This document shows, piece after piece, positions 33,284 through 41,036 of a stretch of 64,000 bases of DNA (position 1 is its first letter; each line of letters opens with the position of its first letter). Below the pieces are notes generated by a model. That model ran no database searches, was not told the DNA's origin, and worked only from the letters and a program-made list of their open reading frames with translations. Both the position numbers and the translations under genes were made by a program. Origin of the DNA: Streptomyces sp. 378 (lineage in GTDB: Bacteria; Actinomycetota; Actinomycetes; Streptomycetales; Streptomycetaceae). The DNA is taken from positions 104,943 through 168,942 of the forward strand of contig NZ_JASKMS010000019.1 of assembly GCF_030124145.1 (NCBI RefSeq), read 5' to 3'.

Positions 33284-33916
33284 ATGGAGTCCCAGGTGCG
33301 TGGCGGGACCAGATGGAAGCGGTTCGCTGTGGTCATGGTGCCCAGCGTCGCCGCCACGGCTGCGATAGGTGTCGCCCTCGCGCAGGGCGCTCTCGCCGCG
33401 TCGTTCAGTGTCTCCGGGCAGTCGTTCAAGGTCACGACCGACGAGCTCGTCGGTACGGGCTTCTCGCAGTACGGCGCCCTCGACGAGGGATACACGATGG
33501 ACGGCAAGAAGGCCGTCCACCCGGTCGCGGTCTCGTCGTTCAGGTCGGCGACGATCAAGAACCTGTGCCAGTCGGTCGTCACCCCGAACATTCCGGTGCT
33601 CGGGAACGTCAGCCTGATCCTGCGTGCGGGTCAGGGCGCCACGCCGGTGGAGGCGAAGAACCTCTACATCGACGTGGCCGACCTCCGCGCCGATGCGACG
33701 TTCGAGAACATCGACATCGGTGTGGCCGCCAAGGACGCCAACAAGGGTCCGGCCATGCGGAAGGGCGAGACGGCGAACCCGTACGGCTTCGCCCAGCAGG
33801 CCGACAAGGCGACCCTGACCGACGTGGAGCAGACGGCGTGGGCCACCACCGCCGGAACCTTCAAGCTCAGCGGCCTGACGATGAAGCTGTCGACGGGTGT
33901 CAAGGAGTGCTACTAA
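33284..33916 (+). CDS. DUF6230 secreted or surface protein
   Basis: This 210-residue protein has a basic start followed by a hydrophobic segment (VPSVAATAAIGVALAQGALA, residues 19-38) that can serve as signal or anchor. A beta-rich domain follows with two cysteines (in NLCQSV and at the end, KECY). It belongs to a streptomycete family now called DUF6230, once labelled cholesterol esterase without catalytic support: I see no serine-hydrolase motif. The ATG at 33284 has a strong agaaggagg site. A DUF6114 gene follows, a recurrent pairing as I recall. Confidence 0.8.
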   Translation: MESQVRGGTRWKRFAVVMVPSVAATAAIGVALAQGALAASFSVSGQSFKVTTDELVGTGFSQYGALDEGYTMDGKKAVHPVAVSSFRSATIKNLCQSVVTPNIPVLGNVSLILRAGQGATPVEAKNLYIDVADLRADATFENIDIGVAAKDANKGPAMRKGETANPYGFAQQADKATLTDVEQTAWATTAGTFKLSGLTMKLSTGVKECY

Positions 33917-33925
33917 GCACTCGAT

Positions 33926-33960
33926 GACGGGCGGGGGAGCCGGTGGCGCCCCCGCCCGTC
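33926..33960 (+). terminator. Hairpin between the DUF6230 and DUF6114 genes
   Basis: A perfect 12-bp GC-only stem (33926-33937 with 33949-33960) with an 11-base loop begins 10 bases after the stop. It may attenuate transcription into the downstream DUF6114 gene. Confidence 0.65.
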
Positions 33961-34034
33961 CACCTTCCGGCCACGCCTTCACGCGGGGCCCACATCACCA
34001 CCACAGCAACGCTGTACCAGGGAGCTGTTTTTCC

Positions 34035-34598
34035 ATGAGCGCCGAGACTCCTGCCGCCACCGGCCAGTTCACCGTCCGAAGGCAGCAGTTCCGCGCCTGG
34101 CGGGGTGAGCGGCCGTTCTGGGCCGGGCTGTTGATCCTCCTCAGTGGACTGCCCATCGCCTACTTCCCGTACGCGAACCTCCGGATCGGTCACCTGACGC
34201 TGGCGATGGCGACCACCGCGGGTGCCGGGTCCCTGATCATCGGCGTGCTGCTCGTCGTACTGGGCGTGAGCCTCTGGTTCCAGAAGCATGTCCGCGTCTT
34301 CGCGGGAGTCGCGGCGATCCTGCTGGCGCTGGTGTCCATCCCCGTGTCGAATCTCGGCGGCTTCCTCATCGGCTTCCTCCTCGCCCTCGTGGGCGGGGCG
34401 ATGGCCGTGGCCTGGGCGCCGGGCGCGCGGCCCGCGGGGCATCCCGCCGCCATGGCCAGCACGGGTACGGGCGAGGTCCCCGGCGCCAAGGACCACGACA
34501 CGACGGCGCCGCACCCCGTGGACGGGGTGGACGGGCCGAACGATCTGTCAGGAACGAACCCGGCCAACGGGGCGAACGGGAGGCACAGTGCCGGCTGA
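34035..34598 (+). CDS. DUF6114 membrane protein
   Basis: The 187-residue protein has four predicted helices (about 30-48, 56-80, 86-105 and 112-132) after a short soluble N-terminus RRQQFRAWRGERPFWAG, then a hydrophilic Gly/Asn/Asp-rich tail of about 50 residues. It matches the family DUF6114 as I recall it. It overlaps the next gene by 11 bases, so the two are translationally linked. It may anchor or assist export of the neighbouring surface proteins, an inference from context. Confidence 0.8.
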   Translation: MSAETPAATGQFTVRRQQFRAWRGERPFWAGLLILLSGLPIAYFPYANLRIGHLTLAMATTAGAGSLIIGVLLVVLGVSLWFQKHVRVFAGVAAILLALVSIPVSNLGGFLIGFLLALVGGAMAVAWAPGARPAGHPAAMASTGTGEVPGAKDHDTTAPHPVDGVDGPNDLSGTNPANGANGRHSAG

Positions 34599-35967
34599 CG
34601 AGGTGACCCACGGGGTTGATGTGGGGGCGTCCCGTGTGAGAACCGGGCCGCGCCACGCGGCACCCAAGAAGCCGCTGTTCACCAGGTTCAGCAAGCCGAC
34701 CGGCAAGGCGATAGCCATGGCGGCGATGCCGACGGCGGTGCTCATGGGCATGGGCTTCACGTCGACGCTCGCCATAGCCGACAGCGACACTCCGGCGGCA
34801 CCGACGTCGAAGAGCCTGACGGCCGACGAGTACAAGGACTGTGTGGCGGCCCTGGAGGACTCCGGCAAGGAATCCGACAAGGACACCGACAAGGAGTCCG
34901 CCTCGCCCACGCCGTCTCCCTCGGCGAGCGACGGCGCGACGGACGAGAAGGACGACCAGGCCGACACGGCTCCGGTGCCGTCTCCCTCGGGTGGCACGGA
35001 CGCGAACAACGGCGGTTCCTCTTCGTCGGATTCAGGTTCCGACGACAAGGCCGAGCCGAAGCCGAGCCCGTCCACGAGCGCGCCCGCCACGGGGGGCGAC
35101 GACGCGGAGGCCACTCCGTCCCCCTCGCCGTCCGAGAGCGGCGGCAACCTGCTGGAGGGCATCGGCGACGCGATCGGCGGCATCTTCGACGGCGGCGACA
35201 AGGGCGAGGCGAGCCCCGTCCCGACCCCGTCCGCCTCGGCGTCGCAGAGCACCGAGAAGCCGGCCGAGGACACCTCCGGCGCCGGCGAGGACACGGCCGA
35301 GAAGGCCACCGGTACGGTCGAGGACACCGTCAAGGACACCACCGGCAAGGCGTCCGACACGGTGAAGGACACCGGCAAGACGGTGGAGGACAGCACCAAG
35401 GCCGTCGAGAAGGCGGCCGAGGAAGCGGCGGAGAAGGCCGCGGAGGCGACCGCCTCGCCCAGCCCCTCCCCGAGCGCCACCACGGACCCCGACGACTGCC
35501 CGGCCGCCACCGACGCCGAGGGCGGCGTCGACAACAAGGTGCCGCTGCCCGACGACCCGTGGTTCCTCAACGCCAGCTCGCTGACGCTGAAGGGCGCCGA
35601 CTACCAGGGCATCGTCGAGGTGCGGACCGCCAACGGCACCGTCAAGAAGGTGCTGAAGTACGTCATCTCCGGCGGCACCGACATCGGTGACCTGCATCAG
35701 ACGGTCAAGGACAAGCAGTCCGGCAAGACCTACCACGTGCAGGCCGCCAAGGGCTCGACATCCACGATCACCGGTGGCGACACCGTGATGTACACGGAGA
35801 GCATCTCCGGCAACCTGCTCGGGCTGATCCCGATCACGTTCGACCCGGAGCACCCGCCGCCGCTGAACATCCCCCTGATCTACTTCACCAACGTGAAGGT
35901 CCAGCAGGCCGGCCAGTTCGGCGGGACCCTGCACGTGCCGGGGCTGCACAACTTCGTCACCGACTGA
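34588..35967 (+). CDS. Exported protein with long low-complexity linker and C-terminal domain
   Basis: The 459-residue protein starts at the GTG at 34588 after cgggagg, inside the end of the DUF6114 gene. Residues about 35-60 form a hydrophobic signal or anchor (IAMAAMPTAVLMGMGFTSTL). A linker of some 240 residues is made of Ser/Thr/Pro/Asp runs and a Lys/Asp/Thr helical stretch (VKDTTGKASDTVKDTGKTVE). A compact C-terminal domain (about 310-459) begins at DDCPAATD and is beta-rich. No enzyme motif is visible. A wall-spanning surface protein is the best reading. Confidence 0.75.
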   Translation: MPADEVTHGVDVGASRVRTGPRHAAPKKPLFTRFSKPTGKAIAMAAMPTAVLMGMGFTSTLAIADSDTPAAPTSKSLTADEYKDCVAALEDSGKESDKDTDKESASPTPSPSASDGATDEKDDQADTAPVPSPSGGTDANNGGSSSSDSGSDDKAEPKPSPSTSAPATGGDDAEATPSPSPSESGGNLLEGIGDAIGGIFDGGDKGEASPVPTPSASASQSTEKPAEDTSGAGEDTAEKATGTVEDTVKDTTGKASDTVKDTGKTVEDSTKAVEKAAEEAAEKAAEATASPSPSPSATTDPDDCPAATDAEGGVDNKVPLPDDPWFLNASSLTLKGADYQGIVEVRTANGTVKKVLKYVISGGTDIGDLHQTVKDKQSGKTYHVQAAKGSTSTITGGDTVMYTESISGNLLGLIPITFDPEHPPPLNIPLIYFTNVKVQQAGQFGGTLHVPGLHNFVTD

Positions 35968-35997
35968 GAGCCCCTCAGAGCCTGTTCGGGAGCCGCA

Positions 35998-36046
35998 CAC
36001 GACTGTGGCCCGGTCCTCCTCGCTCGAGGGCCGGGCCACAGCCGTG
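35998..36046. terminator. Terminator at the end of the surface-protein cluster
   Basis: A 16-bp stem with one G-T pair (35998-36013 with 36031-36046) and a 17-base loop begins 30 bases after the stop at 35967. Confidence 0.7.
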
Positions 36047-36088
36047 CACGGGGCGCCCGTGCCCTCGCCCATGCCGCAGGAGGATGAA

Positions 36089-36576
36089 GTGACCAGGCAC
36101 CGAGAGGTGTACTACGTCGACCACGAGGGCGACTTCGGCCTCACCGGGCTGGCCGGGGCACTGAGCTCCGTGACCGGACCGCGCCTCGACGCGCCGACAG
36201 TACTGGCCCTCGCCGCCCGGACGGCGCGGACGACGAGGACGACCAGTTGGGCAGGGACGTACGGCTCCTGCTGGAGTCACCGCTGCCGGACAAGCTGATC
36301 CACACGGTGTGGCTGGCCGCCGTAGGAGAGCACTTCGACCCCACCGGCCACGGCATCGACATGCGCACCTGGCTGCACGAGATCGCCGAGGTGTGCACGG
36401 AGCGCGCACCGAGGCGCCCGGGCTTCTCGACGGGGGAGCAACCCGTCGTGCCGGAGGCGGAGTTGCGCGAGTCCTTCCTGGCCGAGATCAGGACGGCGTC
36501 ATCCGCGCTGTCACGCGCCGTCCCGGAGCGGGACATGAACATGTCGCGCGGCTCGCCCACGCCGACAGCGGTATGA
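36089..36576 (+). pseudogene. Frameshifted hypothetical gene
   Basis: A GTG at 36089 with an ideal aggagg site opens a frame (TRHREVYYVDHEGDFGLTGL) that becomes Arg/Thr nonsense near 36215. The +1-shifted frame then continues with DGADDEDDQLGRDVRLLLE and later RTWLHEIAEVCTER to a stop at 36576. A single frameshift between about 36200 and 36235 would join them into roughly 160 residues. I recognise no family. The CTER-containing segment is repeated in the next ORF. A sequencing error is possible. Confidence 0.45.
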
Positions 36577-36815
36577 CCCCCGGGGCGCAGGCGGCCGTAC
36601 TGCTGGAGGACGTGACACGGCTGCTGGACTCCGCGCTGTCCGACGACCGCGTCACGGCCCTGTGGCGCACCGCGGCACGGCGGCAGCGTGCCGTGGACGC
36701 GTTCGACGCCGACGGAAGGACGTGGCTGCGGGAGATCGCCGACGTGTGCACGGAGCGACTGACCGCCGCCGACCCGGCCACACCTCCTTCGTGTCACCAC
36801 CCCGCACCGACCTGA
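36573..36815 (+). CDS. Small hypothetical protein, repeat of the preceding one
   Basis: The 80-residue frame starts at an ATG overlapping the preceding stop (ATGA, 36573-36576). It encodes VLLEDVTRLLDSALSDDRV and then GRTWLREIADVCTERL, which parallels the segment in the previous ORF (LLLESPLPD..., RTWLHEIAEVCTER). The two therefore arose by duplication. The end (CHHPAPT) looks like a run-off after a frameshift into the following ORF. Either a coupled small gene or a decayed fragment. Confidence 0.4.
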   Translation: MTPGAQAAVLLEDVTRLLDSALSDDRVTALWRTAARRQRAVDAFDADGRTWLREIADVCTERLTAADPATPPSCHHPAPT

Positions 36816-37081
36816 CGGGCCCGGTCTCACGGGAGGTCCGGTACCTTGCCCAGGAGCTGAACCGTGCGACGGGGAGCGACGGCACGGCCGTGACGCTGGA
36901 GCGCATCGTGACCGCCGTCGACCCCGACCTCGGGTTCCGGCTCCTCGTGCACACCGTAGAGGCGTACGAGATCCCCGTCACGGAAGCCTTGTACGGCCGG
37001 TACCGGGCGCTGGGTGAACGACTCGGCCACCACGGAAGCCAGGTCACCGACGCGGTGGGGGAGCTAGTGGAACCCGAGTGA
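36791..37081 (+). CDS. Hypothetical protein, possibly a continuation of the preceding ORF
   Basis: From a GTG at 36791 this frame encodes 96 residues, mostly helical (TGPVSREVRYLAQELNRATG, then ALYGRYRALGERLGHHG). No ribosome binding site is visible, and it overlaps the preceding ORF by 25 bases, so it could be the true downstream part of one ancestral gene interrupted by frameshifts. No family is recognised. Confidence 0.4.
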   Translation: MSPPRTDLTGPVSREVRYLAQELNRATGSDGTAVTLERIVTAVDPDLGFRLLVHTVEAYEIPVTEALYGRYRALGERLGHHGSQVTDAVGELVEPE

Positions 37082-37103
37082 GACAAGACCGAAAGAGTGG
37101 CTG

Positions 37104-37493
37104 TTGAGGACCCAATTGCAGTTGACCCGTGACGGCGACGCGTTCGTCGCCCGGCTCACGCCCCGCCAGGCGTCGGCGATGTACGAGGCGCTGAGCTTTC
37201 TGCGCGAGCATGACTACGGTGACACGGAGCTGATACTGCTGGTCGGCGCGGGCCGCGAGGCAGTCGACGCTCTCGTGGAACGCCTGGCCGGACGGCACAC
37301 AGAGTCACGTGATTTCCGCCTCACCCTTGAGGAAATCCACATGGTGCACAGCGCGCTGACCGCCGCGCCCACCATGTTCCTCGAACGCGGTGGGGCCTTC
37401 CCGGAGGAGCCGTTCCACATCCGGCTTGGCTTTTACCGGGAGAATTTCGACGCCCTGGCGTATGCCGTCGTCCGGGCAGCGGCCGAGGCGTGA
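37104..37493 (+). CDS. Hypothetical protein in the accessory island
   Basis: The 129-residue protein begins at a TTG (37104) and runs intact to 37493. It has an amphipathic first half (LTPRQASAMYEALSFLREHD) and a second half with EEIHMVHSALTAAPTMFLER and ending YAVVRAAAEA. I see no signal peptide, membrane helix or known motif. It sits between the fragmentary ORFs and the IS30 remnant. Its codon use is still GC3-rich, so it is probably a real gene of unknown role. Confidence 0.5.
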   Translation: MRTQLQLTRDGDAFVARLTPRQASAMYEALSFLREHDYGDTELILLVGAGREAVDALVERLAGRHTESRDFRLTLEEIHMVHSALTAAPTMFLERGGAFPEEPFHIRLGFYRENFDALAYAVVRAAAEA

Positions 37494-37530
37494 CTCCCGG
37501 CGCAAGCCTATGAGTGCGCAAAAGGACAAG

Positions 37531-38283
37531 GGTGCCCCCTGCGAGCTTGGGGTCGTTGGAACACCCCAGTTCACGGGGTGCGATGGACTTCGAGATCCGT
37601 AAGGACCGGACGAAGCCTCAGGGCAGGAGGAAGCTCACCAGGGAGCAGGAGGCATACTCCCGGCTCATGCAGCAGGGTGTGAGCAACCGCGAAGCGTGCC
37701 GGATCGTCGGGATCGCCAAGCGGACCGGCCAGAAATGGCGCAACGGGCGTCATGCAACGGGAACCGGAAGGCGCTGGCACCGATCAACGCGGTGGCAGCG
37801 CCTTGCGGGCCGTCCCGGTACCTGCGCGAGGAAGACCGCATCCACATCGCCGACCGGCTCCGAGAGAAGGCCCCGTCCGCGCGCGATCGCCGCCGTGCTG
37901 GGCCGCAGCCCGTCCACCATCAGCCGGGAGATCCGTCGCAAGCGCCAGCCGGCGAACGGCCAGTACCGCCCGCGCAAGCCCCGCCGCCAGGCCCAGCAGC
38001 GCCAGTCCCGGTTCGCCCCCCATGGTCATGAGCAGTGAACGGCCCGCCGAGGCGGAGGAGCCGGCCGTGCCCGGCCACTGGGAGGGCGACATCGGCAAGG
38101 ACGGGAAGTCGGCCATCGGCACCCTGCGAGCACCTCGACGCCGTCGCCGCCGAACTGAACGGCCGCCCACGCAAAACGCTCGGCTGGGAAGCCCCAGCCG
38201 AGCGCCTGCGCAACTACTCGCGGCCTGATCAGCACGACCAGGTGTAGCGACGACTCCTAGGAACCGCCATCCCAGGGGGCGCC
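37531..38283. mobile_element. IS30-family element remnant
   Basis: Imperfect terminal inverted repeats GGTGCCCCCTGCGA (37531-37544) and the reverse complement of GGCGCCCCCTGGGA (38270-38283) match at 12 of 14 bases and bracket a decayed IS30-type transposase gene. The element is about 750 bp where intact relatives are about 1.1 kb. I found no clear target-site duplication. It separates the hypothetical ORFs from pyk. Confidence 0.6.
37583..38247 (+). pseudogene. Decayed IS30-family transposase
   Basis: Recognisable pieces lie in different frames. MDFEIRKDRTKPQGRRKL and the first HTH come first. RYLREEDRIHIADRLREK follows in a shifted frame, then RAIAAVLGRSPSTISREIRR (the IS30 HTH) back in the first frame, GHWEGDIGKDGKSAIGTL in a third, and HLDAVAAELNGRPRKTLGW at the end. 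The stretch carrying the second catalytic Asp (DNG-type) and the Glu (ENxNG) is missing between about 38125 and 38130. At least four frame changes plus this deletion mean it cannot make active transposase. Confidence 0.8.
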
Positions 38284-38319
38284 TCAGTGGCCTGCCGCGG
38301 CCTCACGGCCCTTCGCGGA

Positions 38320-39747
38320 TCAGCCCTTGGCCTCGCCCAGGTGGTGGACCCGCACCATGTTGGTGGTGCCGGGGACGCCGGGGGGCGAACCGGCGGTGAT
38401 GACCACGATGTCGCCGTCGTTGAAGCGGTTGAGCTTGACCAGCTCCTGCTCGACCAGGGCGACCATCTCGTCGGTGCTGTTCACGAACGGCACCACGTGC
38501 GGCTCCACGCCCCAGCTCAGCGCCATCTGGTTGCGGGTGGCCTCGTCGGTGGTGAAGGCGATGATCGGCTGGACCGCGCGGTAGCGCGAGAGCCGGCGGG
38601 CGGTGTCGCCGGACTGGGTGAAGGCCACCAGGCCCCGGCCGCCGAGGAAGTCGGCGATCTCGCACGCGGCCCGGGCCACCGAGCCGCCCTGCGTGCGGGG
38701 CTTCTTGCCCGGCACCAGCGGCTGCAGGCCCTTGGACATCAGCTCCTGCTCGGCCGCGGCGACGATCTTCGACATCGTCTTGACGGTCTCGATCGGGTAC
38801 GCGCCCACACTCGACTCGGCGGACAGCATGACCGCGTCGGCGCCGTCCAGGATCGCGTTGGCCACGTCGGAGGCCTCGGCGCGGGTCGGACGGGAGTTGG
38901 TGATCATCGACTCCATCATCTGGGTCGCCACGATCACCGGCTTGGCGTTGCGCCGGCACAGCTCGATCAGGCGCTTCTGCACCATGGGGACCTTCTCGAG
39001 CGGGTACTCGACGGCCAGGTCACCGCGGGCGACCATCACACCGTCGAACGCCATCACGACGTCCTCCATGTTCTGCACCGCCTGCGGCTTCTCCACCTTG
39101 GCGATGACCGGGACGCGGTGGCCCTCCTCGTCCATGACGCGGTGCACGTCCTGGACGTCCTTGGCGTCGCGGACGAAGGACAGCGCGACCAGGTCGCAGC
39201 CCATGCGCAGCGCGAAGCGGAGGTCGTCGATGTCCTTCTCGGACAGCGCGGGCACGTTGACGGCCGCGCCGGGCAGGTTGATGCCCTTGTGGTCGGAGAT
39301 GACGCCGCCCTCGATGACGATCGTCTTCACCCGGTGACCCTCGACCTCGGTGACCTTCAGCTCGACGTTGCCGTCGTTGATGAGCACCTGGTCGCCCTTG
39401 GTGACATCGCCGGGCAGGCCCTTGTAGGTCGTCCCGCAGATCGTCTTGTCGCCGGGGACGTCCTCGGTGGTGATGGTGAACTCGTCACCGCGCACCAGCT
39501 CGACGGGACCCTCGGCGAAGGTCTCCAGACGGATCTTCGGGCCCTGGAGGTCGGCGAGGACACCGATGGCCCGGCCGGTCTCCTTGGCGGCGGCACGGAC
39601 CCGGTCGTACCGGCCCTGGTGCTCGGCGTGCGAGCCGTGGCTGAAGTTGAAGCGGGCCACGTTCATGCCGGCTTCGATCAACGCGACAAGCTGATCGTGG
39701 GAGTCGACCGCGGGGCCGAGAGTACAGACGATTTTCGAACGGCGCAT
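38320..39747 (-). CDS. pyk: Pyruvate kinase
   Basis: Converts phosphoenolpyruvate and ADP to pyruvate and ATP, the last step of glycolysis. The 475-residue protein shows the N-terminal RRSKIVCTLGPAVDS, FNFSHGSH, the catalytic-site VARGDLAVE, VIVATQMMESM and the C-terminal allosteric region. The ATG at 39747 lies 28 bases from a perfect 14-bp palindrome at 39776. It is downstream of ackA and pta on the same strand with a 74-base gap, so it may have its own promoter. S. coelicolor has a second pyk gene elsewhere. Confidence 0.96.
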   Translation of the reverse strand: MRRSKIVCTLGPAVDSHDQLVALIEAGMNVARFNFSHGSHAEHQGRYDRVRAAAKETGRAIGVLADLQGPKIRLETFAEGPVELVRGDEFTITTEDVPGDKTICGTTYKGLPGDVTKGDQVLINDGNVELKVTEVEGHRVKTIVIEGGVISDHKGINLPGAAVNVPALSEKDIDDLRFALRMGCDLVALSFVRDAKDVQDVHRVMDEEGHRVPVIAKVEKPQAVQNMEDVVMAFDGVMVARGDLAVEYPLEKVPMVQKRLIELCRRNAKPVIVATQMMESMITNSRPTRAEASDVANAILDGADAVMLSAESSVGAYPIETVKTMSKIVAAAEQELMSKGLQPLVPGKKPRTQGGSVARAACEIADFLGGRGLVAFTQSGDTARRLSRYRAVQPIIAFTTDEATRNQMALSWGVEPHVVPFVNSTDEMVALVEQELVKLNRFNDGDIVVITAGSPPGVPGTTNMVRVHHLGEAKG

Positions 39748-39775
39748 GGGGGCGATCCTATCGGTTTGTTTCGCA

Positions 39776-39789
39776 ACGGAATATTCCGT
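39776..39789. promoter_or_regulatory. Perfect palindrome in the pyk promoter region
   Basis: ACGGAATATTCCGT is a perfect 14-bp palindrome that stands out as AT-rich in this genome. It lies 29-42 bases upstream of the pyk start codon, where it could overlap promoter elements. The regulator is unknown. Confidence 0.45.
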
Positions 39790-39821
39790 CTGGCGGAAAA
39801 TACAAAAGGGCGGGATGCCGC

Positions 39822-41036
39822 TCAGGTGTGATTCCCTGAACCAATTACCAGCGCGTAGGTCTGTGTCGCGATCTCCAATTCCTCGTCGGTGGGCACCACC
39901 GCCACGGCGACCCGGGCGCCCTCGGGCGAGATCAGCCGGGCCTCGTCACCGCGCACGGCGTTGCGCTCGCCGTCCACCGCCAGGCCCAGCCCCTCGAGGC
40001 CCGCCAGGGCGGCCGCCCGTACGGGAGCCGCGTTCTCGCCGACACCGGCGGTGAAGGCGACCGCGTCCACCCGCCCGAGCACGGCGTAATAGGCGCCGAT
40101 GTACTTCTTCAGCCGGTGAATGTAGATGTCGAACGCCAGCTCCGCCTGCTCGTCGCCCGCGTCGACGCGGCGGCGGATCTCCCTCATGTCGTTGTCACCG
40201 CACAGACCGATCAGACCGCTCTTCTTGTTGAGAAGAGTGTCGATCTCGTCGGCGGACATTCCGCCAACACGCATCAAATGGAAGATGACGGCCGGGTCCA
40301 TGTCTCCGGAGCGCGTACCCATCACGAGCCCCTCCAAAGGCGTCAGGCCCATGGAGGTGTCCACGCACCGGCCGCCCCGCACGGCCGAGGCCGACGCCCC
40401 GTTGCCCAGGTGCAGCACGATCACGTTCGTCTCGGACGGGTCCTTGCCGAGCAGCTCGGCGGTGGCCCGCGAGACGTAGGCGTGCGAGGTGCCGTGGAAG
40501 CCGTAGCGGCGGATGCGGTGCTCGTCGGCGGTCCTCACGTCGATCGCGTAGCGGGCGGCCGACTCCGGCATGGTCGTGTGGAACGCGGTGTCGAAGACGG
40601 CGACCTGCGGCAGGTCGGGGCGCAGCGCCCGGGCCGTGCGGATGCCGGTGAGGTTGGCCGGGTTGTGCAGCGGGGCCACCGGGATGAGCCGCTCGATCTC
40701 GGCGAGCACCGCGTCGTCGACGACGGTCGGCTCGGTGAAGGTCTTGCCCCCGTGCACCACCCGGTGGCCGATCGCGGCCAGTTCGGGCGAGTCCAGGCCG
40801 AGACCGTCCTTGGCGAGCTCCTCGGCGACGGCCTTCAGAGCGGCGTCGTGGTCGGCGATCGCACCGCCGCGCTCCCGGCTCTCACCGCCGGCCGGGGTGT
40901 GCTTCAGCCGGGAGGACCGCTCGCCGATGCGCTCGACCAGACCCACCGCCAGCCGGCTGCTGTCGCGCATGTCGAGCAGCTGGTACTTCACCGACGAGGA
41001 ACCGGAGTTCAGGACGAGGACACGGGTGGGGCTCAC
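39822..41036 (-). CDS. ackA: Acetate kinase
   Basis: Interconverts acetyl phosphate plus ADP with acetate plus ATP, acting with Pta. The 404-residue protein has NSGSSSVKYQLLD at the N-terminus, VFDTAFHTTMP, GFHGTSHAYV and a C-terminal FTAGVGENA, all signatures of the family. The GTG start at 41036 overlaps the pta stop by 4 bases (GTGA), so translation is coupled. The open frame extends far upstream through pta, but that part has no kinase similarity. Confidence 0.96.
   Translation of the reverse strand: MSPTRVLVLNSGSSSVKYQLLDMRDSSRLAVGLVERIGERSSRLKHTPAGGESRERGGAIADHDAALKAVAEELAKDGLGLDSPELAAIGHRVVHGGKTFTEPTVVDDAVLAEIERLIPVAPLHNPANLTGIRTARALRPDLPQVAVFDTAFHTTMPESAARYAIDVRTADEHRIRRYGFHGTSHAYVSRATAELLGKDPSETNVIVLHLGNGASASAVRGGRCVDTSMGLTPLEGLVMGTRSGDMDPAVIFHLMRVGGMSADEIDTLLNKKSGLIGLCGDNDMREIRRRVDAGDEQAELAFDIYIHRLKKYIGAYYAVLGRVDAVAFTAGVGENAAPVRAAALAGLEGLGLAVDGERNAVRGDEARLISPEGARVAVAVVPTDEELEIATQTYALVIGSGNHT

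Noticed and set aside
35032..36072. Minus-strand frame opposite the exported protein's linker
   Set aside because: The Gly/Arg/Val-rich product mirrors the Ser/Thr/Asp low-complexity linker and has no ribosome site.
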